Source: AP-15 sp963737145
GTDB taxonomy: Bacteria; Pseudomonadota; Alphaproteobacteria; ATCC43930; CGMCC-115725
Length of the DNA: 64,000 nucleotides
Assembly: GCA_963737145.1 (NCBI GenBank)
Contig: CAVTRO010000007.1
Location: 1 to 64,000 of the forward strand
Direction of reading: 5' to 3'
This document shows positions 8,262 through 16,823 of this stretch, one piece after another. Position numbers and translations under genes: made by a program. Numbering within the stretch: the first letter of the stretch is position 1; each line of letters begins with the position of its first letter. Below the pieces are notes generated by a model, which searched no databases, was not told the origin of the DNA, and saw only the letters and a list, made by a program, of their open reading frames with translations.

Positions 8262-10067
8262 TCAGCGGCCGACGGCGTAGCCTTGCATGCCGCGAGGGTT
8301 GGCGGCGGCTTTGAGGATCCGGCCTTCCGGCGTCTCCTCCCGGGCGCAGCCGGAGAGGCGGCCTTCCGACCACGGGTCGCCGACGCGCAGGCGATGGCCG
8401 CGCTGCGCGAGCGACCCGCGCGTTGCTTCGGGGATCCGGTTTTCGAGCGCCACGACGCCGGGCTGCGCGGCGCGCGGGTAGAACGAACTCGGCATGTGCT
8501 CGGTGTGAAAGGCCGGGCAGTCGATCGCCTCCTGCAGGTTCATGCCGTGATGGACGTGATGCAGGAACATCAGGAGCGACCATTGGTCCTGCTGGTCGCC
8601 TCCCGGGGTACCGAAGGCGAGATAGGGTTTGCCGTCCTTGAACGCCATCGACGGCGACAGGGTGCTGCGCGGGCGCTTGCCCGGCGCGAGGCTCGCCGGC
8701 AGCCCATCTTCGAGCCAGAACATCTGCATCCGCGTGCCGAGGCAGCAGCCGAGCTCCGGGATGACCGGCGAGCTCTGCAGCCAGCCACCGCTCGGCGTCG
8801 CGGAGACCATGTTGCCCCAGCGATCGATCACATCGAGGTGGCAGGTGTCGCCGGCAACGAGGCCGTGCTCGGTGACGGTCGGCTCGCCGATCCCGCCGAC
8901 CGTCGGCTCACCGATCCCGGCCGCCGCAGCCATCTCCAAGCCGCCGACCAGCACGCGCGGCATGCGGCCGTCGGGGCTGCCCGGACGCAAGTCCATCGCG
9001 GCCTGCTCGCCGACCAGCTTGCGTCGCGCGTCGTTGTAGGCGGCGCCGAGCAATGTCGGCATCGGGACGTCGACGAAATCGGGGTCGCCGTACCAGGCCT
9101 CGCGGTCGGCGAAGGCGAGCTTGGCGCATTCGACGACGATATGGACAAAATCCGCCCCGAGCGGGTCGATATCGTCGAGATCGAAGGCCTGAAGCAGCGC
9201 CAATTGCTGCAGCAGAACCGGCCCCTGGCTCCACGGACCCCCCTTGGCCACGGTGTAGCCATGATAATCTGATGTGAGGGGCGCTTCGACCGGGGCCTCC
9301 CAGCGAGCCATGTCCTCGCCGGTCAGCAGCCCGCCATGGCGGCGTCCGGAGACATCGAGCACTTTCTCGCGACGGCAAAAGCGATCAATCGCCTCGGCGA
9401 CAAAACCGCGATACCACGCCTGGTGGGCGCGCTCGATCTGACCCTCTCGGCCGCCATCGCCGGCCTCCGTGAGCACGCGGCGGTAGGTCGCGGCGAGAGC
9501 CGGATTGCGGAACAGCCTCCCCGGCTCCGGCGGGGCGCCGTTCGGCAGGTAGATCGCGGCAGAACTCGGCCATTCCCGGCGGAACAGCTCGGCGACGGTG
9601 GCAATCGTCTCGCCGATCCGATGAACTGCGGGGTAGCCGTTCTCGGCATAACCGATCGCAGGGCCGAGGATCTCGGCGAGCGGCATCGTCCCGTAATCGC
9701 GCAGCAGCCGCATCCAGGCGCCGAACGCAGCGGGAACTGCGGCGGCCAACAGTCCGGTGCCGGGGATCAGATCCAGGCCGAGGTCGCGAAATCGCGCGAT
9801 TGTCGCCGCGGCGGGGGCGACGCCCTGGCCGCAGATCATCTCGCAACGACGGTTCGTATCGCTCCACACCAGGATCGGCGCCTCGCCGAGCGGCCCGTTC
9901 AGATGCGGTTCGACCACCTGCAACGTAAAACCGGCGGCCGCCGCCGCATCGAATGCATTGCCGCCTTTTTCCAAGATGCTCATGCCGACTGCCGAAGCAA
10001 TCCAGTGGGTCGAGGCGACGACCCCAAAGGTGCCGCGGATCTCGGGCCGGGTCGTAAAGGTGCGCAT
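8262..10067 (-). CDS. Gamma-glutamyltransferase family protein
   Basis: A 601-residue Ntn-hydrolase. The N-terminal part has VASTHWIASAVGMSILEKGGNAFDAAAAAGF, typical of gamma-glutamyltransferases. The self-processing site is GDTCHLDVIDRWGNMVS, with Thr as the expected nucleophile at the start of the small subunit. SPSMAFKDGKPYLAFGTPGGDQQ matches the small-subunit core. The start follows GGAG at a good distance. No signal peptide is evident, so it may be cytosolic, like the cephalosporin-acylase-like branch. Just before the cleavage site the peptide GIGEPTV is repeated twice. Confidence 0.85.
   Translation of the reverse strand: MRTFTTRPEIRGTFGVVASTHWIASAVGMSILEKGGNAFDAAAAAGFTLQVVEPHLNGPLGEAPILVWSDTNRRCEMICGQGVAPAAATIARFRDLGLDLIPGTGLLAAAVPAAFGAWMRLLRDYGTMPLAEILGPAIGYAENGYPAVHRIGETIATVAELFRREWPSSAAIYLPNGAPPEPGRLFRNPALAATYRRVLTEAGDGGREGQIERAHQAWYRGFVAEAIDRFCRREKVLDVSGRRHGGLLTGEDMARWEAPVEAPLTSDYHGYTVAKGGPWSQGPVLLQQLALLQAFDLDDIDPLGADFVHIVVECAKLAFADREAWYGDPDFVDVPMPTLLGAAYNDARRKLVGEQAAMDLRPGSPDGRMPRVLVGGLEMAAAAGIGEPTVGGIGEPTVTEHGLVAGDTCHLDVIDRWGNMVSATPSGGWLQSSPVIPELGCCLGTRMQMFWLEDGLPASLAPGKRPRSTLSPSMAFKDGKPYLAFGTPGGDQQDQWSLLMFLHHVHHGMNLQEAIDCPAFHTEHMPSSFYPRAAQPGVVALENRIPEATRGSLAQRGHRLRVGDPWSEGRLSGCAREETPEGRILKAAANPRGMQGYAVGR
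8878..8925. repeat. 24-base tandem duplication inside the gamma-glutamyltransferase gene
   Basis: A roughly 24-base unit is present twice in tandem and encodes GIGEPTVGGIGEPTV directly upstream of the predicted autoprocessing threonine. The frame is kept. Confidence 0.5.
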
Positions 10068-10231
10068 CGCGTTCTCCAAAAAATGGTTCCGCAATGCTCG
10101 TGCAGCTGAGACGCCTCGTCAAGCGCAGCTCCCGCCATCGTAATAGCCATGGCATCGCAATAACCGCCGGGCCGCCTATTTATTCTCGCGTAGCGGACGC
10201 CTCGGGCGTGCCGATCTCAGGTGTTGCGCGA

Positions 10232-11491
10232 ATGGATACGAGCATGCCCTTGGATGTCCCGCCCGACACGACCTTGAGCGGCGAAGAGTTCTTTCGCACC
10301 GAAGGCGCCTACACCAGTTTGGGCTCACCCGTACCGGGCGGGCAAGTCGGACGCTGGATCCTGCGCGAGGGTCCGCACATCGACAGTGACGTAGAATTGT
10401 TCGACGAGCTGTGCTGGCGCCTTGTCGGCGATGGCTTGCCGTTGTTCCGCGCGACCCTTCACATGGGGACATTACATCCGCAGATCCGGGGCCTCGGCGT
10501 GCGTTGGCTGCGCCCGCTGAAGGTCGTCGAGGAGTACCGGATCCTGCAAGGTAACGAAGCCACCGACGAGTTTTTGCGCAGTCCAATCCGCGCCACGATC
10601 GAGCGCGGAACGCCGTTTCGCCGCCGTCTTGCGGAAGACACTCTGGAATATCCGTTGCTGTCCAAGCTCAGGGATTTCGGCGTCACCGATTACTTTGCGC
10701 TGGCGCTCAATCGCACGTTCCGGCGCTTTCCGGTCGTGACTTGGGCCACTGACCGGCCGGGCGGGTTCAGCGACGCCGAGATTGCCGCGCTCGAAGAACT
10801 CAATCCGGCGCTCGCCGCGATCGTCGAGCCTCGCGCCATTCGGCGGGTCACCGAGAACCTGCTCGACACCTATCTCGGGCCGCAAGCCGGCCGGCGGGTG
10901 CTCGCGGGACAGATCCAGCGGGCGCAAGGGGAGCAGTTGCGGGCCGTGATCATGATGGCCGACATGCGCGGTTTCACGGCCCTGTCCGACCGGCTGCCGG
11001 CCGCGGAGGTGATCGAACTGCTCGACGATTACTTCGAAGCGATCGTCACGCCCGTCGGAGAACGCAAAGGCGAAACCTTGAAATTCATGGGCGATGGCGT
11101 GCTCGCGATTTTTCCGGCCGCCGACGACGACGACTTCTCGGAGGCCAGCGTGCAGGCGCTGGAAGCGGCCCTCGAGGGGCTCGAGCGGCTCGGCCACGTC
11201 AATAAGGCACGGCGCGAAGCCAACCAGCCCGAGGTCAGAATTGGCATCGGGCTGCATTTGGGCGAAGTCATTTTCGGTAATGTCGGCTCGGCCGAACGCC
11301 TCGATTTCACCGTCATCGGTCCGGCCGTGAACCTCGCCTCGCGGATCGAAGGCCTGACGAAGCGGCTGTTGCGGCCCATATTGGTGTCGAGCGCCTTCGC
11401 GCGGATCTGCCCGCGCCCGCTCGTCTCGCTCGGCTTTCACCCGGTGCGCGGGCTATTCGAACCGGAAGAAGTGTTCGGTCTGCCGGAATAA
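10232..11491 (+). CDS. Adenylate/guanylate cyclase domain-containing protein
   Basis: About 419 residues. The C-terminal 190 form a class III nucleotide cyclase domain: AVIMMADMRGFTALSDRLP (first metal Asp, about residue 244), ETLKFMGDGVLAIFP (second metal Asp, about 288) and DFTVIGPAVNLASRIEGLTK (the Asn and Arg of the transition-state motif). The N-terminal 230 residues are a soluble region with no recognised domain, similar to other alphaproteobacterial single-cyclase proteins. ATG 10232 is preferred over a TTG at 10094 because the extra residues look non-coding. It diverges from the transferase gene. Confidence 0.85.
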   Translation: MDTSMPLDVPPDTTLSGEEFFRTEGAYTSLGSPVPGGQVGRWILREGPHIDSDVELFDELCWRLVGDGLPLFRATLHMGTLHPQIRGLGVRWLRPLKVVEEYRILQGNEATDEFLRSPIRATIERGTPFRRRLAEDTLEYPLLSKLRDFGVTDYFALALNRTFRRFPVVTWATDRPGGFSDAEIAALEELNPALAAIVEPRAIRRVTENLLDTYLGPQAGRRVLAGQIQRAQGEQLRAVIMMADMRGFTALSDRLPAAEVIELLDDYFEAIVTPVGERKGETLKFMGDGVLAIFPAADDDDFSEASVQALEAALEGLERLGHVNKARREANQPEVRIGIGLHLGEVIFGNVGSAERLDFTVIGPAVNLASRIEGLTKRLLRPILVSSAFARICPRPLVSLGFHPVRGLFEPEEVFGLPE

Positions 11492-11567
11492 TTGCGCAGC
11501 GCTTGCTTCTGGTTCGTCAGTCCGCACCTCCGCCAGTAAATCGTGGCGGTTGCTAAACCATACCCCT

Positions 11568-11656
11568 GTCATTGCGAGGCGCGCATCGCGCGCCGAAGCA
11601 ATCTCGTGCTGGGAGGCTCGGTGAGCACGAGATTGCTTCGCTGCGCTCGCAATGAC
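11568..11656. repeat. REP-like inverted repeat (GTCATTGCGAG family)
   Basis: The element starts GTCATTGCGAGG and ends CGCAATGAC, with inner arms GAAGCAATCTCGTGCT and AGCACGAGATTGCTTCG in inverted orientation. This motif is a familiar dispersed intergenic repeat in alphaproteobacteria. It lies between the convergent cyclase and LysM genes. Confidence 0.8.
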
Positions 11657-11704
11657 AAATATAGAAGTGGTTGAAATCTGCTCCAATGCCGATTGCGGTC
11701 CGGC

Positions 11705-12821
11705 TCAAGTAGGAATGTGGAGCTGTTGGCCGGGTGCGAGCACTGCCGGATCAGGCCCAATCACCGCAGTATTTGCGTTGTAAATCGTCCTCCAGAAGGG
11801 TTCCGACGCATCACCGTAAAACTGCAGGGCAATTGCCGATAACGTGTCGCCCTCCCTCACGGTAAATTGGGCCGACCTGCGCAGGTTCGCCACGGTGATA
11901 TGAGGCCAACTGAGGCCATCGAAGTTGAGCAATACGGTCTGGGTGTATTGCAGTTGATGAAAATCGGGGCCGTCTGCAATGGCACCCGCCACTGTTTCGA
12001 TCCAAAACGTGGCTTTGACGAGCGCAGCCCTTGCGTTCGGCCCCTCATTTGGGCTGCCTTGTAAAAACGCCGTATTGGCGAGCCCACCACCAAAGACCGG
12101 CGTGCTCTGATCTGATGAAACGTCGAGAACGACTGTATCCTTAATCGTCTGCCCCTCGATCGCTTGCTTCAGAACCGAATTTGGATTGTTGACCATTTCT
12201 TGATTGATGCGCACCAAACCTTCATCTGGTGTGCGAAATTCGGATGGTTTGGATAGATCGGGCTCCGGAAAGGTCGTCACGAGTTTTGTGGGTTTGTCGA
12301 TCTCGAAAGGGGTAATGTTTATATCTTGAATATGCGGTCCGTCCGCACTCTGGAACGCGACACCCTGCGCGAGGACCGTCGTCCCGTGCGGTATCGATGC
12401 CATGCGGACAACCGTCGGGACCTCCTGGGGATGGTCGGTCTGTGGCACCGTTGCCCAGATGCCGGGCTCGAGGTGAAGCCCTGCAGGCTTGCCGTTCTCC
12501 TTTATGTTCGCATCCGCGATCGTTTGCAGGTACCAGAGACCGAACATGTTGATATCGGGTTGAAGCAACCCGCGATTTGGGATCGGCCCCGGAATTTCTT
12601 CGAATCTCAACAGTCTCCTCGGTGAGGTTGAGTTCCAGGAAGCGGTCTTGACCTGTCTTGCTGTTTGGCCGCCAGATGACATTGAAGCCAGCCCCGGTCC
12701 AGGTTCCCTTCAAACCTGCAAGCAGCCCAAGTGGATTGTCGGGAGTGTGGACCGAAGAAAACCGCAGCGGTCTTTCGATCGCGGGAAGCGGCGTAAAAGC
12801 AAAGTCGGGTTTAAGTTCCAT
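11705..12821 (-). CDS. Calycin-like (putative heme/fatty-acid binding) protein with C-terminal LysM, frameshifted
   Basis: From ATG 12821 the first frame gives LGLLAGLKGTWTGAGFNVIWRPN and FLELNLTEETVE. The frame then changes near 12603-12608 (one extra base) to FEEIPGPIPNRGLLQPDIN, GLHLEPGIWATVP and ASIPHGTTVLAQG. This is a conserved family sometimes labelled heme-binding. The last 50 residues (FTVREGDTLSAIALQFYGD, then LAPGQQLHIP) are a LysM domain. Joined length is about 371 residues. It lies 276 bases downstream of the encapsulin gene on the same strand and may belong to that locus; its function is unknown. Confidence 0.65.
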
Positions 12822-13097
12822 CTCCCCTCTCCGTTCCCCGGTTGCTCGCACGACTAACCCTCATTATCGCGGATAGCTCGCTAGAACAAGGGGCCAGCGG
12901 CAATCTAGCCTATCCGGTGAGGCGCGGGTCATCGGCCTCGCCGAGATCAGCCCCGTACCGATCGGCATCGCGAAAGCCCGCCCGAGGTTCGCCCTGCTAC
13001 CGATCCCGACATGGTCCCTTGCGCGAGTGCGCTCCCCCATTTTGGGCATCTTCAAAGGGTTCGACGCCTTCGCGATTTCACCCGAACACCCTCAAAT

Positions 13098-13904
13098 CTA
13101 CTTTTCCCCAGGGGCGAGTACGACGGCAGCCTCCGTTGTCAGCATCCGGAAAGTGAAGGTCTCCAAAAAATACAGTTCAACGACTGTACTGGAATGGCTC
13201 AGATAGCCGATCGAGAGGTCTTGACCGATATCCAATTCAAAATCACCACTGCGGGTGGTGAGCACGAACCCGCCCTCAATGGCGGGCGCCCAGATGATCC
13301 CTCCGTCCACCACACGCTCAATATGGTGAAAGACCGGATAACCCTCGTCGCTTCCGCCACTGGCGGCAGTGTACGCCTCTGCACCGAGAACAAGCGCGTA
13401 CGGTCCATTGACCCCGGCAAGCCGCAACTGGCTGACGGCCTGCGCGACTGCGCCCGGATAAAATCTGACATTGGAAGGGAGTATAACACGCGGGTTGCTG
13501 CTGCCTTCACGAATGCCCTGGATTCCAGCCGCGCCGTATCCATCAAAGACAGCGCGATCTTCGGCAAAGGCGATTTTGCGCGCCGCTTCCTTCACCGGTG
13601 ACCAGTCTGAATTGGTCGCGCCACGTTCGACGTCGTCAATCGCCTGCCGCGTCAGCTCGAACGGAACGCGCAACTCGACGATTGCTCTCGCGTCGCGTTG
13701 AGCGGCCTGAATGCCGTCCCCGGGCGCCTGGATCTGGTGAAGATGACCGGTGCCGACAACCGAGAGTTCGAGACCTTTCGGATCTGGAACGTCTACGACC
13801 CTCCGTGCCGCCAGATGGCGCTTGAGGGTGCGGGACGCCTCCTCCTCGATCTGAGCCCAAGCCTTGTCGGAAATAGGAGCGAGTTCCCGATGGAGATTAT
13901 TCAT
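13098..13904 (-). CDS. Family 1 encapsulin shell protein
   Basis: A 268-residue HK97-fold shell protein of the linocin M18/CFP29 type. Characteristic stretches are MNNLHRELAPISDKAWAQIE, LKRHLAARRVVDVPDPKG, WSPVKEAARKIAFAEDRAVFDG and LSIGYLSHSSTVVELYFLETFTF. The length is typical. Such proteins self-assemble into 60-mer or larger nanocompartments that enclose cargo carrying a short C-terminal targeting peptide. The ATG overlaps the stop of the DyP peroxidase gene (ATGA), and the ribosome binding site (GAGGCAGGAA) lies inside the peroxidase 3' end, so cargo and shell are co-translated. Confidence 0.93.
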   Translation of the reverse strand: MNNLHRELAPISDKAWAQIEEEASRTLKRHLAARRVVDVPDPKGLELSVVGTGHLHQIQAPGDGIQAAQRDARAIVELRVPFELTRQAIDDVERGATNSDWSPVKEAARKIAFAEDRAVFDGYGAAGIQGIREGSSNPRVILPSNVRFYPGAVAQAVSQLRLAGVNGPYALVLGAEAYTAASGGSDEGYPVFHHIERVVDGGIIWAPAIEGGFVLTTRSGDFELDIGQDLSIGYLSHSSTVVELYFLETFTFRMLTTEAAVVLAPGEK

Positions 13905-14971
13905 TTCCTGCCTCTTTTTTCAGAGACCCGATACCGAGTGACCCATCGCTTGGCGACGAGCGCGATGGCGGCTTGTCCGCCGCCTCTTGCTGTTTCGGCG
14001 GGCGAATCTGCAATCGATGCAGACACACTGTCGAGCGCAACATTGTCGAGAAAGGTCGCGGACGGCACGAAAAACAGCGTGCCGGTCACGGCGCGGCTGA
14101 AGTCGAGCAGGCGATCATAGTTGCCCGGCGGCCGGCCGACGAACATGTTCTCCAGCATCTGCTCGATCCTGCGCGGGCACCGGGCGTAGCCGATGAAATA
14201 GGTGCCGAATTCGCCCTTTCCCACGTCGCCGAACGGCATGTTGTCGCGCACGATCTCCAATTGCTCTCCGTCCTCGATAATCGTCGTCAGAGCGTTGTGC
14301 GCAAAGGTTGGCTTCACGGCATCGTCCAGCTCGATGTCGGAAAGCTTGGTCCTGCCGATAATTTTCTCTTGCTCCTCGATGGGCAGCGCGTTCCACCCGT
14401 CCAGGTTATGCAGGTATTTCTGTACGATTACGTAGCTCCCACCAGCGAAGGTGGCATCCTCTTCGCCGATGATGGTGGCGTTAAGAGCAGCCTGATCCAT
14501 AGGGTTCTCTGTCCCATCGACGAAGCCGATCAGGTCGCGATCGTCGAAGTAGGTAAAACCGTGCACTTCATCCTCCCTCGATACCGCGCCGCGCAGCCGC
14601 GACATGATTTGCGTCGCGAGTTCGAAGCACAGATCCATACGCGTCGAGCGGACATGAAAGAGGATGTCACCCGGCGTTGCGACAGCGTGATGCTGGCCGT
14701 GGATTTCACGGAACGGATGCAGTTCCTTGGGCCTTGGCACGCCGAAGAGCCGGTCCCATGCGTCTGAGCCGAACGCCATGACGCACGACAGCCGCCCCTC
14801 GAGGTCACGAAAGCCCACGGCGCGCAGAAGAGCGGCCAGATCACCACATAGGGCCCGCACGGCGGCTTTATTCTCCAGTCCGGGGTTGACTGTCACGACA
14901 AGAAATATTGCAGCCCGGGTGAGCTTTGCCACGACCGGCTGCGAAACGACAGAAGGTAAACTTAAGTCCAT
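13901..14971 (-). CDS. DyP-type heme peroxidase, predicted encapsulin cargo (targeting tail out of frame)
   Basis: A 356-residue dye-decolorising peroxidase. GFVDGTENP at residues 149-157 carries the distal Asp152; PTFAHNAL gives the likely proximal heme ligand His225; EIVRDNMPF carries the distal Arg242; FGTYFIGYARCP is the C-terminal DyP signature. Conserved sequence ends at about residue 310 (SATFLDN). The remaining in-frame tail (ending RYRVSEKRGRK) does not resemble an encapsulation signal. In the +1 frame, positions 13947 to 13915 encode DGSLGIGSLKK, the canonical signal, preceded by a Pro/Ser-rich linker and ending at a TAA at 13899-13897. A one-base indel between about 13960 and 14060 would explain this. 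The annotated stop overlaps the encapsulin ATG by four bases. Confidence 0.92.
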   Translation of the reverse strand: MDLSLPSVVSQPVVAKLTRAAIFLVVTVNPGLENKAAVRALCGDLAALLRAVGFRDLEGRLSCVMAFGSDAWDRLFGVPRPKELHPFREIHGQHHAVATPGDILFHVRSTRMDLCFELATQIMSRLRGAVSREDEVHGFTYFDDRDLIGFVDGTENPMDQAALNATIIGEEDATFAGGSYVIVQKYLHNLDGWNALPIEEQEKIIGRTKLSDIELDDAVKPTFAHNALTTIIEDGEQLEIVRDNMPFGDVGKGEFGTYFIGYARCPRRIEQMLENMFVGRPPGNYDRLLDFSRAVTGTLFFVPSATFLDNVALDSVSASIADSPAETARGGGQAAIALVAKRWVTRYRVSEKRGRK

Positions 14972-14999
14972 GATCGATCCGTTTATTATCCTTTACTGA

Positions 15000-15301
15000 A
15001 CACGCGGGCTGATCGACCGCCAAAAGGCGCCGGAACGGCTGAGTTAGGACTTTACCTGAGTATGATACCCGCATCATATGCAGCATTTCAATCAGGTCAG
15101 CTTGTCGGACTCAGCCCCCGTGCCGGGGAGCGCCCCTCCGTCGACGATAAGAGCCCGCAATGTGACCGGACTGAAGCGCGCGCACAACGCCGTCGCGGGC
15201 GACGAGCTTTCCGCGTGCCTCTGGGGTCCGAACAGGGCGCTAGCTTAGCTATGCCGTAGTGGCGTCTCGAAGCACGCGCCAACCGGAAGCAGCCGCTTCA
15301 G
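15000..15301. other. Intergenic, no gene seen
   Basis: About 300 bases upstream of the DyP-encapsulin operon and downstream of the ferritin-like gene. The short open frames here have no domain or ribosome binding site. The part next to 14971 is AT-rich and is a plausible promoter region for the peroxidase gene, but I could not identify specific boxes. Confidence 0.4.
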
Positions 15302-16369
15302 TCACCTATCGGCAGAAGCGTGACCCAGCCGCACGCGCGCGTCGAAGTCTTCGGCGACGCGGGCGTCGTTCTCTAACAGGGCGGCGGCGTCGACTTTGGC
15401 GAACTCGATCGCGCCCATCGCCGCGAAGGCGTCCTGGACCTGCGGTCCCCACAAGCCGATGTCCTTCACGGTCGGGACGATGCGGCTGAAGATCCGGCTG
15501 CGAAAGATCTTCATCGGCTCGGATTCATCGACGATCCGCAGGCACTCCCCGACCGGCAAGCCGAGCCGCTCCCATACCTCGCGCTGGTTGAACCGGTCGC
15601 GCATGTGCCAGCACGCGGTGACGACGAAATCCTCGCGCTCCTTGCGCTCGGCCTCGGTGAGTTGCGGATAGAAGTCGCGCAGCGCGAGGCGGCCAAAGGC
15701 GACGTGCCGCGCTTCGTCCTGCATCACATAGGCATTGACCGCCGCCGCGAGCGGGTTCTGGGCCTGGTCGCGGATGCGTTGGAAGGCGGCCAGCGCCAGA
15801 CCCTCGATCAGGATCTGCATCGTCAGATAGGTCATGTCCCAGCGGCTGTCGGTGAGCCCGTCCTCGAGCAAGGCCTTGAGACCCGGGGTGATCGGATAGG
15901 CGAGCTCGAATTTTTCGTGCAGCAGCCGCGAATAGGCTTCGACGTGCCGCGCCTCGTCCATGACCTGGGTGGCGGCGTAAAATTTCGAGTCGAGGTCCGG
16001 CACGGTCTGCACGATCTTGGCGGTGGCGATCAGCGCGCCCTGCTCGCCATGCATGAATTGCGAGATTTGGGAGGCCTGCAGGTGATGGCGCACCTGCCGG
16101 CGCTCTTTCTCGTTCATGCGGTTCCACAAATCGGTTCCGTAAATGTGAACGACCCGGTCGTCGAGCATCATCGGGTTTTCCGGGTCGAGGTCGAGCGACC
16201 AGTCGATCCGCTCGGCGGCGTCCCATTGCTGCTTCTTGCCCTTGGCGTAGAGCTGCAGCAGCGCCTCGCGCGGCTCGTCGTACTCCCAGGTAAAACAGGT
16301 CTCGGTGTTGCCGTCGAACTTCCACTCGGTCTGCTCGACCGGGAGCACATAGCGGTAGGTTGTCGACAT
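15302..16369 (-). CDS. Ferritin-like (AurF/R2-type) diiron protein
   Basis: A 355-residue alpha-helical protein with the repeated carboxylate/His pattern of diiron oxygenases: MHGEQGALIATA (Glu), MDEARHVEAYSRLL (ExxH), ILIEGLALAAFQRI (Glu) and VMQDEARHVAFGRLALRDF (ExxH). This fits the ferritin-like superfamily, closest in style to AurF-like N-oxygenases and related reductase-like proteins; the substrate is unknown. A GGAGG site precedes the ATG. It follows the aconitase-X genes on the same strand with a 37-base gap, so the three may form one operon. Confidence 0.8.
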   Translation of the reverse strand: MSTTYRYVLPVEQTEWKFDGNTETCFTWEYDEPREALLQLYAKGKKQQWDAAERIDWSLDLDPENPMMLDDRVVHIYGTDLWNRMNEKERRQVRHHLQASQISQFMHGEQGALIATAKIVQTVPDLDSKFYAATQVMDEARHVEAYSRLLHEKFELAYPITPGLKALLEDGLTDSRWDMTYLTMQILIEGLALAAFQRIRDQAQNPLAAAVNAYVMQDEARHVAFGRLALRDFYPQLTEAERKEREDFVVTACWHMRDRFNQREVWERLGLPVGECLRIVDESEPMKIFRSRIFSRIVPTVKDIGLWGPQVQDAFAAMGAIEFAKVDAAALLENDARVAEDFDARVRLGHASADR

Positions 16370-16406
16370 CGGATCCCTCCGGGCTCACCCCACCCCTATA
16401 TAGGGA

Positions 16407-16823
16407 TCAGCAGTCACGATTGAGAATCTCGACGAGCCCGGCGGCGGGGTCGACGCGCAGTTCGTCACCGGTGCGGAAGATCCGGGTCACGTCGCCCTCG
16501 AAGCGTTCGACCAACGCCACGCCGCCCAAGGCCGCGCCTTGCGCCAGGATCGGGTTGACCCGGTTGAAGATCAGCGCTTTTGGCACGATGCGGCGAGATG
16601 ACATCTCGTGCAGCATCCAGGCGGTGGCGACCCCGCCTTTGGCCGTGTCGAGAACCAGGATGCGATCGGCGTAGCTCTGTCCGGCGAGCTCGTGGCTCGG
16701 ACGCGAGAAGATGCCTTTGGTGCGGTCGAGATCGTAGCGCGCGCTGAAATTGTCGGCGGCAACGAGCGCCGTTCCGGTGACCGCGGGCCCGATGCCCTTG
16801 TGGCAATGCAGGAGGATCGGCAT
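16407..16823 (-). CDS. Aconitase X small (swivel) subunit, DUF126
   Basis: A 138-residue protein with FSRPSHELAGQSYADRILVLDTAKGGVATAWMLHEM, typical of the aconitase-X swivelling domain. In bacteria and archaea this subunit pairs with a catalytic DUF521 subunit to dehydrate small hydroxy acids (for example cis-3-hydroxyproline or mevalonate 5-phosphate). It starts at an ATG that overlaps the stop of the large subunit (TAATG), so the two are coupled. Confidence 0.85.
   Translation of the reverse strand: MPILLHCHKGIGPAVTGTALVAADNFSARYDLDRTKGIFSRPSHELAGQSYADRILVLDTAKGGVATAWMLHEMSSRRIVPKALIFNRVNPILAQGAALGGVALVERFEGDVTRIFRTGDELRVDPAAGLVEILNRDC

Noticed and set aside
8262..10067. Calling the transferase a secreted glutathione hydrolase (GgtA)
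   Set aside because: No signal peptide is visible, and the family includes several acylases and hydrolases with other substrates.
13915..13947. Claim of programmed +1 frameshifting as established fact for the DyP gene
   Set aside because: No slippery site with supporting structure was recognised, and other genes here show similar single-base breaks; an indel is the simpler explanation.
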